DNA of 64,000 nt, taken from NCBI GenBank assembly GCA_036278255.1, contig DASULK010000080.1, positions 9,434 to 73,433 of the forward strand, read 5' to 3'. Position 1 is the first letter of the stretch; each line of letters starts with the position of its first letter. This document shows positions 18,039 to 25,218 of this stretch, one piece after another. The DNA comes from DASULK01 sp036278255 (GTDB lineage Bacteria > Actinomycetota > Actinomycetes > Mycobacteriales > Micromonosporaceae). Below the pieces are notes generated by a model. That model saw only the letters and a program-made list of their open reading frames with translations, was not told where the DNA came from and did not search any database. Both the position numbers and the translations under genes were made by a program.

Positions 18039-19130
18039 TCAGCTGATGCCGACTTCGGTGCACATGGCCGCGAAGTCACCGGTGCAGAGCTCCTCCTTGG
18101 TGACGAAGCCGTCCGCCACGACATCCTGGACGTTGTCCCGGTAGATGGCCTTCGGGGTGAGCAGGACGGCGCTGACATCCCGGCCGCTCTCCGGGTCCTT
18201 GACCGACTGGCCCGTCTCCTTCTTCTCGCCCTTCGCCAGCGCGATGGCGAGACTGGCGGCCGCCTCCGCCTCCTCCTTGATCGCCTTGTAGACGGTCATG
18301 CACTGGTCACCGGCGAGGATGTTCTGCAGCCCCTGCACGGTGGCGTCCTGGCCGGTTACGGGGATCTTGCCGTTGAGCTTGTTCTTCTTCAGCACCGAGA
18401 TGACCGCGTTGCCGAGCCCGTCATTCGCGGCGAGCACCCCGTCGATCTTGCCCTTGGTCTGGGTGAGATGCTGCTCGAAGATCGTGGCGGCCTGCGTGTT
18501 GTCCCAGTCCGGCACAGACTCATCCGGGCCCTTGACGTACTCCTTCGAGTCGAACTTCGGCTTCAGTACCGAGTCGTAGCCGTTCTTGAAGAGGGTGGCG
18601 TTGTTATCGGTCGGTGAGCCGTTGAGGTAGCTGACCACCGGGTTTGTGGCACCCTTGTCGGTCAGGCACTTGACCAGGCCCTCGCCCTGCAGTTTCCCGA
18701 CGGACTCGTTGTCGAAACTGACGTAGTACTCCGCTGACCCGCCGAGGGTAAGCCGGTCGTAGTCGATGGTGGCGACCCCCTGCGACTTGGCCTTGTCGAG
18801 CACCGCCTTACCGGTGCCGGAGTCCAGGTTGACGATCATCAGCACCGTCACGCCGCTGGTGATCATCTGGTCGGCGATCGTCTGGAACTGGGTCTTGTCG
18901 CCGTGCGCGTTCTGGATGTCGTGCTTGACGCCGGCGGCTTCGAACGCCTCTTGCAGGTATTTGCGGTCGGCGGTCTCCCAACGGTCGGAGGTCGAGCTGT
19001 CCGGCAGGATGACGCCGACCTTCGGGGTGGTGCCGGCTCCGGCGTCTCCGTCGGTCTCATCGCCACAGGCGGTGAGAGCACCCATGGCCAACAGGCTCGC
19101 AGCGGCGAGCGGGAGTAGCTGTCTGCGCAT
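18039..19130 (-). CDS. Sugar ABC transporter substrate-binding lipoprotein, XylF-like
   Basis: A 363-residue lipoprotein with a signal peptide ending in lipobox LTAC (Cys at about residue 21). The mature part is a periplasmic-binding-protein type 1 fold; VGVILPDSSTSDRW, MIVNLDSGTGKAVLDKA and DYDRLTLGG are typical of xylose-binding XylF proteins. It is the first gene of the operon (binding protein, ATPase, permease, ROK regulator). Xylose or a related pentose is the best guess for substrate, inferred from family resemblance only. Confidence 0.88.
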   Translation of the reverse strand: MRRQLLPLAAASLLAMGALTACGDETDGDAGAGTTPKVGVILPDSSTSDRWETADRKYLQEAFEAAGVKHDIQNAHGDKTQFQTIADQMITSGVTVLMIVNLDSGTGKAVLDKAKSQGVATIDYDRLTLGGSAEYYVSFDNESVGKLQGEGLVKCLTDKGATNPVVSYLNGSPTDNNATLFKNGYDSVLKPKFDSKEYVKGPDESVPDWDNTQAATIFEQHLTQTKGKIDGVLAANDGLGNAVISVLKKNKLNGKIPVTGQDATVQGLQNILAGDQCMTVYKAIKEEAEAAASLAIALAKGEKKETGQSVKDPESGRDVSAVLLTPKAIYRDNVQDVVADGFVTKEELCTGDFAAMCTEVGIS

Positions 19131-19468
19131 TGCACCGGTCCTTTCGAATCGGGATCGGGGTCTCGGAACGAACTGGTTGCGGTGGTGCTGCCGTGGGGGC
19201 TCCGGATGCCGCCACGGCGACGGCGGAGACCGGCCATGCCTTTGTTGTGTCCGGCAACGTATTAGTTATCCAGGTAGGAGCACAAGAGTGGCGCGGCGAT
19301 GAATAAGTTGTTTGCCATAACAATTCAGCAACATCGGTGCTTGGGCGATGCGGAGCTGCGAAGTGGACGGAGGCACCCCGGCCGCCGGACGGCCTTCGCC
19401 GGTGCTGGCCGCCCCTCCGCCCCGTCTCTGTTCCGAAGAGCAGGGGCGGCCCGGGGCGGTCGTGATCG
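19131..19468. promoter_or_regulatory. Upstream region of the sugar ABC operon with candidate operator
   Basis: This 338-base spacer lies between the binding-protein gene (reading left) and the 3' end of the methyltransferase gene. It is locally AT-richer around 19250-19330. An imperfect inverted repeat at 19300-19327 has outer arms TGAAT/ATTCA and inner GTTGTT/AACAA, the size and composition of a ROK operator, and ATTAGTTATCC follows closer to the gene. I see no convincing -35/-10 pair. The rest (19340-19468) is GC-rich with nothing recognised. Confidence 0.35.
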
Positions 19469-20740
19469 CTAGCTGTCGGCAGTGATCGGTTGACAAAGCA
19501 ACGCGAAGGGTGCGCCCGCCACCCGGGTCAGGACGAGGCTGGCGGCTGCGGTGCCGGCCAGCCGCAGATCGTTCCGGAGTCGCTGTGGGTCGAGTGCGGA
19601 GCCGCGTTTGAGGATCTCCAGTCGACCGACAGCGCGTTCGCGTAGCAGTGCCCGCAGGCGTTTGAGCGAAAACGGCAGCACGTCGGTCACCTCCAGGCAG
19701 CGGGCGAAGGGGGTAACCCGCGCCTCATCGGCGTAGACGTATGCGATGGTCGGATCGGCGAGCACCCCGTCCACGGCCGCCGCGAACTCGGCCACCAGGT
19801 GCGCTCGTACCACCGCCGGGTCCGGGTCGTAGAGAAAACGTCGGACCTCGCCGACCGGTGCGTGTGCTGCCCCCGTACCGGTCAGTTCCCAACAGGGCTG
19901 CCCTCTTCCCGCCTGGACGGGCATAGGGCTGCCCTCTTGAGAAGAAGGCCCAGGAGGGCTGCCCTTGTGCAGGCGGGGGGAAGCGAGCAGGGTGGCGCGG
20001 CGGGGGGTGGTGGCGAGGGGGCCCCACCAGAGGGTCGCCTCCACCAGGTCGCCGTCGACGCTGACCCATTCCGCCTCCGCCTCTGATGGAATGAGGGCGT
20101 GGGAGATTCCCGGTGCGACCTTGACCACCGTGCGCGGTATCCGGTGGGCCAGGCCGACGACGAAATCCCACGGGGGCGAGTAGGCGGCCGGGTCGAAGAT
20201 CCGGCGTCCGGTGCCGATCCGCCGTCGGGCCGGATCGCAGAACACCGCCTCGACGTGGGAGAGGTCGAACTCGGCGGCGTCGCCCTGCACCACGGTGAAC
20301 AGGTCGGCCACCCCGGCCGCCGCGGCGTTGGCTGCCGCCATCGCCGCGGTGACCGGGTCGGCCTCCACCCCGTACACCCGCAGGCCGGCGCGGGCGGCGG
20401 CGAGCGCATCGGCGCCGAGGCCGCACCCCAGGTCGGCCAGGGTCCGCACCCCTGCGGCGCGCAGCCGCACAGCCCGACGTTCCGCCACCACGGCGCGGGT
20501 GGCCTGCTCCAGCCCGGCGCGGGTGAAGAACATGCCGGCGGCGGCCGGACCGAACTTCGCTACCGCTTTCCGGCGCAGTTCGGCCTGGGTGAGAGCGGCG
20601 GCGGCGAGGTCGGCGGGTACGCCGCGCGCCCGGAGCGCGGCGGCCGCGTACAGGGGGTCGCCGCCGGCCATCTCGGTCGCTGCGGCGAGGGCGTCTGCTC
20701 CGGCGGGGGTACGCAGGGCGGCAAGCTGGTCGGAGTTCAC
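19469..20740 (-). CDS. THUMP-like SAM-dependent methyltransferase with repeat-derived insert
   Basis: A 423-residue class I methyltransferase. The SAM-binding motif I is DLGCGLGADALAAARAG at about residue 105-120, motif II VYGVEAD follows, and FCDPARR is the post-motif. The C-terminus with FSLKRLRALLRERAVGRLEILKRG is the THUMP-like domain usual in this actinobacterial family, so an RNA base is the likely target. The GTG at 20740 is chosen because upstream codons overlap the CIRCE promoter. About 30 residues around LHKGSPPGPSSQEGSP are encoded by a dispersed repeat and interrupt the normally continuous domain. Confidence 0.82.
   Translation of the reverse strand: MNSDQLAALRTPAGADALAAATEMAGGDPLYAAAALRARGVPADLAAAALTQAELRRKAVAKFGPAAAGMFFTRAGLEQATRAVVAERRAVRLRAAGVRTLADLGCGLGADALAAARAGLRVYGVEADPVTAAMAAANAAAAGVADLFTVVQGDAAEFDLSHVEAVFCDPARRRIGTGRRIFDPAAYSPPWDFVVGLAHRIPRTVVKVAPGISHALIPSEAEAEWVSVDGDLVEATLWWGPLATTPRRATLLASPRLHKGSPPGPSSQEGSPMPVQAGRGQPCWELTGTGAAHAPVGEVRRFLYDPDPAVVRAHLVAEFAAAVDGVLADPTIAYVYADEARVTPFARCLEVTDVLPFSLKRLRALLRERAVGRLEILKRGSALDPQRLRNDLRLAGTAAASLVLTRVAGAPFALLCQPITADS
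19891..19970. repeat. Dispersed short repeat, copy 1, inside a methyltransferase gene
   Basis: Three copies of AGGGCTGCCCTCTT (the third shortened) at 19894-19907, 19925-19938 and 19955-19966, spaced 31 and 30 bases. The 48 bases 19891-19938 align without gaps to the reverse complement of 54862-54909 at 38 of 48 positions, sharing the core CCGCCTGG plus ATAGGG plus GCCCTCTT. The insert keeps the methyltransferase frame open. Confidence 0.8.
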
Positions 20741-20781
20741 GGGGTCATTGTGCCGACGGTGAGAGGGCTCGACGCGCCGGA

Positions 20782-20823
20782 TTGGCACTCTCCTTGACGG
20801 AGTGCTAGCGACGGGCCTAATCT
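20782..20823 (+). promoter_or_regulatory. groES-groEL1 promoter with upstream CIRCE operator
   Basis: TTGGCACTC, nine bases, GAGTGCTAG at 20782-20808 is a near-consensus CIRCE inverted repeat, the operator of the heat-shock repressor HrcA. A -35 TTGACG (20794-20799) lies inside its spacer, and TAATCT (20818-20823) is a plausible -10 at 18 bases. Repressor binding would therefore cover the promoter. Confidence 0.85.
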
Positions 20824-20827
20824 GCAG

Positions 20828-20854
20828 TTAGCACTCTCAGGTCGAGGGTGCTAA
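20828..20854 (+). promoter_or_regulatory. Second CIRCE operator before groES
   Basis: TTAGCACTC at 20828-20836, nine spacer bases, then GGGTGCTAA at 20846-20854: one mismatch from the CIRCE consensus. It begins 20 bases after the first element and lies just downstream of the inferred start point, giving tandem HrcA control of groES-groEL1. Confidence 0.9.
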
Positions 20855-20979
20855 CTTCCGGGGCCTTGTCCCGGATACGCCAGGCGGACCGGCACCCGCG
20901 ACGACGGACCCGCCCGGTGGCATGAGGCAGATTGACGCCGGCCATTCGGCCGGCACAGAAACCAGTACCCCAGGAGGGT

Positions 20980-21294
20980 ATGCCCGTGACTACCGCGACC
21001 AAGGTTGCGATTAAGCCGCTCGAGGACCGGATTCTGGTCCAGGCGAATGAGGCTGAGACGACCACCGCGTCGGGTATCGTGATTCCCGACACCGCCAAGG
21101 AGAAGCCGCAGGAGGGCACCGTCCTCGCTGTCGGCCCGGGTCGCATCGACGACAACGGCAAGCGGGTCCCGCTTGACGTCAAGGTCGGCGACACGGTCAT
21201 CTACTCGAAGTACGGCGGCACCGAGGTCAAGTACGGCGGCGAGGACTACCTCGTGCTCTCCGCCCGTGACGTCCTCGCGGTCATCGAGAAGTGA
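20980..21294 (+). CDS. groES: Co-chaperonin GroES
   Basis: Heptameric lid of the GroEL chaperonin. The 104-residue product starts at the ATG after AGGAGGG; a GTG two codons on gives the slightly shorter form often annotated. It has KPLEDRILVQ at the N-terminus, the mobile loop around EAETTTASGIVIPDTAKEKPQ, and C-terminal GEDYLVLSARDVLAVIEK. It is the first gene after the two CIRCE elements and is followed 70 bases later by groEL1. Confidence 0.98.
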   Translation: MPVTTATKVAIKPLEDRILVQANEAETTTASGIVIPDTAKEKPQEGTVLAVGPGRIDDNGKRVPLDVKVGDTVIYSKYGGTEVKYGGEDYLVLSARDVLAVIEK

Positions 21295-21364
21295 CCTACT
21301 GACAGTGCTGGCGGCCCCGGCGCCCCCACGGGGCGCCGGGGCCGCCACGCGTGAAGGGAAAGAT

Positions 21365-23011
21365 ATGGCGAAAATCCTGAGCTTTTCCGATGACGCCCGC
21401 CACCTGCTGGAACACGGTGTCAATGCGCTCGCCGATACGGTCCGGGTCACGCTCGGTCCGAAGGGGCGCAACGTCGTCCTGGACAAGAAGTTCGGTACCC
21501 CGACGATCACCAACGACGGCGTCACCATCGCCAAGGAGATCGAGCTCTCCAACCCGTACCAGAACCTTGGCGCACAGCTGGTCAAGGAGGTGGCGACGAA
21601 GACCAACGACGTCGCCGGGGACGGGACCACCACCGCCACCGTGCTCGCCCAGGCGATGGTCCGCGAGGGCTTGCGCAATGTGGCGGCCGGCGCCAACCCG
21701 GCGGGCCTCAAGCGGGGCATCGACGCGGCTGCCGACAAGCTCTCCAAGGCGCTGCTCGACAAGGCCGTCGAGGTCAACAGCAAGGAGGCGGTTGCCCACG
21801 TCGCGACGATCTCCGCGCAGGACGGCATCATCGGCAACCTGATCGCCGAGGCGATGGAGAAGGTCGGCCGCGACGGTGTGATCACCGTGGAAGAGGGCTC
21901 CACCCTGGCCACCGAGCTGGAGGTGACCGAGGGCCTGCAGTTCGACAAGGGCTTCATCTCGCCGCACTTCGTCACCGATGCGGAAGGGCAGGAGGCTGCG
22001 CTCGACGACCCGCACATCCTGCTCACCACGGAGAAGATCTCTGCAATCGAGGAGCTTCTGCCACTGCTGGAGAAGGTCCTGCAGAACAACAAGCCGCTGC
22101 TGATCGTGGCTGAGGACGTGGAGGGGCAGGCCCTCTCCACGCTCGCGGTGAACTCGATCCGCAAGACCCTCAAGGTCTGCGCGGTCAAGGCGCCCGGCTT
22201 CGGCGACCGCCGTAAGGCGATGCTGCAGGACATGGCGATCCTCACCGGGGCGCAACTGGTGGCACCGGAGCTGGGCTACAAGCTCGACTCGGTGGGGCTG
22301 GAGGTGCTGGGTAGTGCCCGGCGGGTCGTGGTCGACAAGGACACCACCACCGTCGTCGACGGTCGCGGCAACGCCACCGAGGTGGCGGACCGGATCGCCC
22401 AGATCCGCAAGGAGATCGAGGCTTCCGACTCCGAATGGGACCGGGAGAAGCTCTCGGAGCGGCTGGCGAAGCTCTCCGGCGGTATCGCGGTGATCAAGGT
22501 GGGTGCGGCGACCGAGGTCGAGATGAAGGAGCGCAAGCTCCGCATCGAGGACGCCATCGCCGCCACCAAGGCCGCCGTTGAGGAGGGCACGGTGCCAGGG
22601 GGTGGGGCCGCCTTGGCGCAGATCGCCTCGGTGCTCGACGACGGTCTCGGGTTCACCGGCGACGAGAAGGTCGGCGTTTCGATCGTCCGTACGGCGCTGG
22701 ATGAGCCGCTGCGGTGGATCGCGCGCAACGCCGGTCACGACGGCTCCCTCGTCGTGCAGAAGGTCAAGGGGGGCGACTGGGGCTTCGGGCTCGACGCCGC
22801 CGCCGGGGAGTATGTCGACCTGACCAAGAGCGGCATCATCGACCCGGTCAAGGTGACCCGCAACGCCGTCGTCAACGCCGCATCGATCGCCGGCATGCTG
22901 CTCACCACGGAGAGCCTCGTGGTGGAGAAGCCGGAGGAGGAGCCGGCCGCCGCTGCCGCCGGCCACGGTCACGGTCACGGCCACGGCCACCAGCACGGCC
23001 CCGGCTTCTAG
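21365..23011 (+). CDS. groL1: Chaperonin GroEL1 with His-rich tail
   Basis: A 60-kDa chaperonin of 548 residues from an ATG preceded by AAGGGAAAG. VTLGPKGRNV, the nucleotide-binding GDGTTTATVLAQ and the equatorial GTVPGGGAAL are intact. The C-terminus is a His/Gly-rich tail (GHGHGHGHQHGPGF) instead of the Gly-Met repeat of housekeeping GroEL2. In actinobacteria the His-tailed paralogue encoded next to groES is called GroEL1; a second groEL is expected elsewhere in the genome. Confidence 0.97.
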   Translation: MAKILSFSDDARHLLEHGVNALADTVRVTLGPKGRNVVLDKKFGTPTITNDGVTIAKEIELSNPYQNLGAQLVKEVATKTNDVAGDGTTTATVLAQAMVREGLRNVAAGANPAGLKRGIDAAADKLSKALLDKAVEVNSKEAVAHVATISAQDGIIGNLIAEAMEKVGRDGVITVEEGSTLATELEVTEGLQFDKGFISPHFVTDAEGQEAALDDPHILLTTEKISAIEELLPLLEKVLQNNKPLLIVAEDVEGQALSTLAVNSIRKTLKVCAVKAPGFGDRRKAMLQDMAILTGAQLVAPELGYKLDSVGLEVLGSARRVVVDKDTTTVVDGRGNATEVADRIAQIRKEIEASDSEWDREKLSERLAKLSGGIAVIKVGAATEVEMKERKLRIEDAIAATKAAVEEGTVPGGGAALAQIASVLDDGLGFTGDEKVGVSIVRTALDEPLRWIARNAGHDGSLVVQKVKGGDWGFGLDAAAGEYVDLTKSGIIDPVKVTRNAVVNAASIAGMLLTTESLVVEKPEEEPAAAAAGHGHGHGHGHQHGPGF

Positions 23012-23028
23012 CCGTACGTGTTACCGCG

Positions 23029-23061
23029 CCGCGTGGCAGGGGCAGCCTCCCTGCCACGCGG
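23029..23061 (+). terminator. Terminator of groES-groEL1
   Basis: A perfect 12-bp inverted repeat, CCGCGTGGCAGG (23029-23040) and its complement (23050-23061), begins 18 bases after the groEL1 stop with a nine-base loop. A T-rich stretch (TGTTGCTCTCTGT) follows. Confidence 0.8.
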
Positions 23062-23109
23062 TGTTGCTCTCTGTCCCCGCTCCCGCCTGATGAGCAGGAT
23101 GCCCTGGGA

Positions 23110-23499
23110 TCAGGGATGGGCGGGTTCCCGCTGGGTGGGCACTGTCGAGCGGTGCGGCCAGCCCAACCGTGCTTCCAGCCCGGCTACATCAACCCGGTTC
23201 CGGCGGAGGTTGGCCAAGTCCTCCCAGCCGAGGATGAGCAGCCGCAGCCGGTCGGCCTCGCTGAATCCGCCCCACACTCCGTACGGCTCGCGGACCGACA
23301 GGGCGTGCGCGGCACACTCGGCACGTACGGGGCAGGAAGCGCAGATCGATTTCGCATGGGCCTCCCGGTGGTTGCGGGATGAGCCCCGCTCGCCTTCGGG
23401 ATGGAAGAACTGGCCGCTGTCGCGCCCTCGGCAGGCGCCGAGCCGCTGCCAGTCCCACAGGGCGTTGAGGGGTTTGGGGAGTCTCCGGACGTTCGACAT
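23110..23499 (-). CDS. WhiB-family regulator, WhiD/WhiB3-like
   Basis: A 129-residue Wbl protein starting at an ATG behind GGAGGG. Four cysteines form the [4Fe-4S] ligand set: one in LGACRG, then CASC and AEC about 35 residues on. FFHPEGERG and the GVWGG turn before a basic C-terminus are characteristic. WDWQRLGACRGRDSG and the location beside groEL1 match WhiB3 of mycobacteria and WhiD of Streptomyces, which bind sigma factor and control development or redox response. It is divergent from a BldM-like gene. The C-terminal ~35 residues are longer than in WhiB3. Confidence 0.9.
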   Translation of the reverse strand: MSNVRRLPKPLNALWDWQRLGACRGRDSGQFFHPEGERGSSRNHREAHAKSICASCPVRAECAAHALSVREPYGVWGGFSEADRLRLLILGWEDLANLRRNRVDVAGLEARLGWPHRSTVPTQREPAHP

Positions 23500-23772
23500 C
23501 AGCACCCTCCTGCCGCGCCGCCCCGCCTGCTGCCGGTGACCGAAGCCTGTCTTCGTCAGCGGCGGCGTGCCGTGCCGGCACTCCGATTTCCGATATCGGA
23601 CCGCGATACCCGTTTGTGCCGGAACTCACACGTCCTCGGCCTAGCCTCGTCCTCCGATCCGGTCACCCCGGACACCTCGGGTTGGCCTATGTGGAGCTTT
23701 ACGTCTTTTTCCTGGGAAACCTCTGACCGGCGGCCGCTTCCGTGGTCTTCTTTCGAGGGAGAGGAGTTCGCT
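23500..23772. promoter_or_regulatory. Divergent control region between whiB-like and bldM-like genes
   Basis: A 273-base spacer serving two outward-reading regulators. It is less GC-rich than its flanks in the stretch 23580-23730. It holds Shine-Dalgarno sites for both genes (CCCTCC at 23505-23510 for the minus strand; GAGGGAGAGGAG before 23773). A 10-bp palindrome CCGATATCGG is at 23590-23599. No consensus -35/-10 pair is obvious, so alternative sigma factors are possible. Confidence 0.45.
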
Positions 23773-24597
23773 GTGCGTAACGTTCTTCTGTGCGTCCGGT
23801 CAGCTCGGGCGGCGCGTGATGTTGCGGCGGTGGCGGCCCGGCTCGGCCTTGCCACCGCGGTACGGACGGCGACCTCAGAGCCGGAGGTGCTCCTCCGGCT
23901 CGCGGAGAAGCCGGCCGACATCGTGCTGGCCGAGGCGGCGCTGGTCCGTTCCGACACCGCCAGGTTCACCCGGCGGGTGCTGGCCCGAGCCCCCAGAGCG
24001 GCGCTGGTCCTCTTCGGAGCCGAGCGGACGTCGGCCGCGGCCGTGATCGCCGCCGGCGCCCGCGGCCTGATCAGCAGCAGTGATCAGGAGGCGGCCTGCG
24101 TGGTGGCCAAAACGCTGCTGCTGCTGCAGGCGCCGGGGCGGAGGCTTGCGGAACCAGGTCTGCCCGGGGGCGGACGAACCTCCGGCGACGGCGGGCGACG
24201 GGTCCCCGGCAGCGGCGCCCCGGAGTCGGCCGAAGCGGGACCGCAGTCCGGTGCATCAACGGTCGTGCCCGCCCAACGGGAGGTCGATCCGGCACCCGTC
24301 GATCCTCCCGTCGCGATCACCTCCGCCGTGCAGCCCGGTGAGCAGGGTGCGCCCCCCACGGCGGTGACGCCGGCTCCGCCCACCGGCGGGGAGCATCCGG
24401 CCAGCGTGTTGACCGAACGGGAGGCGCAGGTGCTGCGGGCCATGGCCGACGGCAAGAGCAACGCCGAGATCGGCCGGGAGCTCTACCTGTCCGAGGACAC
24501 GGTCAAGACCTACGCCCGCCGGATATTCCGGAAGCTCGGGGTCCGGGACCGGGCGCACGCGGTGGCGACGGGCTTCCGGGCCGGTCTGGTTGCCTGA
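23773..24597 (+). CDS. BldM-like orphan response regulator with degenerate receiver
   Basis: A 274-residue protein from a GTG with a strong upstream GAGGAG. The C-terminal ~65 residues are a LuxR/NarL helix-turn-helix: LTEREAQVLRAMADGKSNAEIG then LYLSEDTVKTYARRIFRKLG and RDRAHAVATGFRAGLV, very close to BldM of Streptomyces, which also lies next to whiD. The N-terminal ~115 residues look receiver-like but lack the acidic pocket and have LAEAAL where the phospho-Asp should be. A Pro/Gly-rich linker of about 90 residues joins the two. Phosphorylation-independent action is inferred. Confidence 0.82.
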   Translation: MRNVLLCVRSARAARDVAAVAARLGLATAVRTATSEPEVLLRLAEKPADIVLAEAALVRSDTARFTRRVLARAPRAALVLFGAERTSAAAVIAAGARGLISSSDQEAACVVAKTLLLLQAPGRRLAEPGLPGGGRTSGDGGRRVPGSGAPESAEAGPQSGASTVVPAQREVDPAPVDPPVAITSAVQPGEQGAPPTAVTPAPPTGGEHPASVLTEREAQVLRAMADGKSNAEIGRELYLSEDTVKTYARRIFRKLGVRDRAHAVATGFRAGLVA

Positions 24598-24602
24598 CCG
24601 GC

Positions 24603-25004
24603 TCAGCCTTCGGCTTCGTCGGTGCCCTCGGACAAGGTGTCGTGCACCCCGTCGGCGTACCCGCGGGCATACTCCCATGTCACGTAATGCTCCGGATCGG
24701 GATCGAAGGCCGGCTCATGCATGTGGGGCTGGCCCGAGTTGAGCAAATGACGCAGGTTGCTGCGGAGCAGGTCCCAGTCGAAGTAGTGGGGCTCGCGGCA
24801 GTCTTCGCACTCGATCACGAGCCCGCGGATACCGGTCGGGCCGAGCAGGGCCTGGTAGATCTCCAGATCGGCGAGATCCTCCAGCATCTCCTGCCGCTCG
24901 ATGTCGGTCAGCGGTTCAAGCCGGGGGTCCCCCAGGGGGTCGCCGAGGCCAGCGGACGGATCACTGGGGTCGCCGCTGAACGGGTCGATGGGATCGTCGT
25001 GCAC
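24603..25004 (-). CDS. DUF5319 protein
   Basis: A 133-residue acidic cytoplasmic protein. The family is conserved in actinobacteria and lies beside guaB (Rv3412 in mycobacteria, by recall). The N-terminus is Asp/Pro-rich (DPFSGDPSDP); a CEDC pair followed by REPHYFDWDLLRSNL is the most conserved-looking block. The start is a GTG at 25004; no better site is available. It ends five bases from the convergent BldM-like gene. Function is unknown; the CxxC suggests metal or redox involvement only weakly. Confidence 0.85.
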   Translation of the reverse strand: MHDDPIDPFSGDPSDPSAGLGDPLGDPRLEPLTDIERQEMLEDLADLEIYQALLGPTGIRGLVIECEDCREPHYFDWDLLRSNLRHLLNSGQPHMHEPAFDPDPEHYVTWEYARGYADGVHDTLSEGTDEAEG

Positions 25005-25218
25005 CCCCCCACCGTAGTCGTAATACCGGAAGCCGCACGGACCACCGCCCCGACCGCTGCATCGGCGTCGGCGCCAGCGGCCGGCCGTCACGGACCGCGT
25101 CGCTGAGGCCACTCCGGGTCGGTGGGTACGATTAACCATCGTGCCGCCAGATCCGGCGAGCCCGGGCCGGCGCGATGAGACCTGCCGAAGGCCGTCCGAC
25201 CAGCTCAGGGGACAAGTC

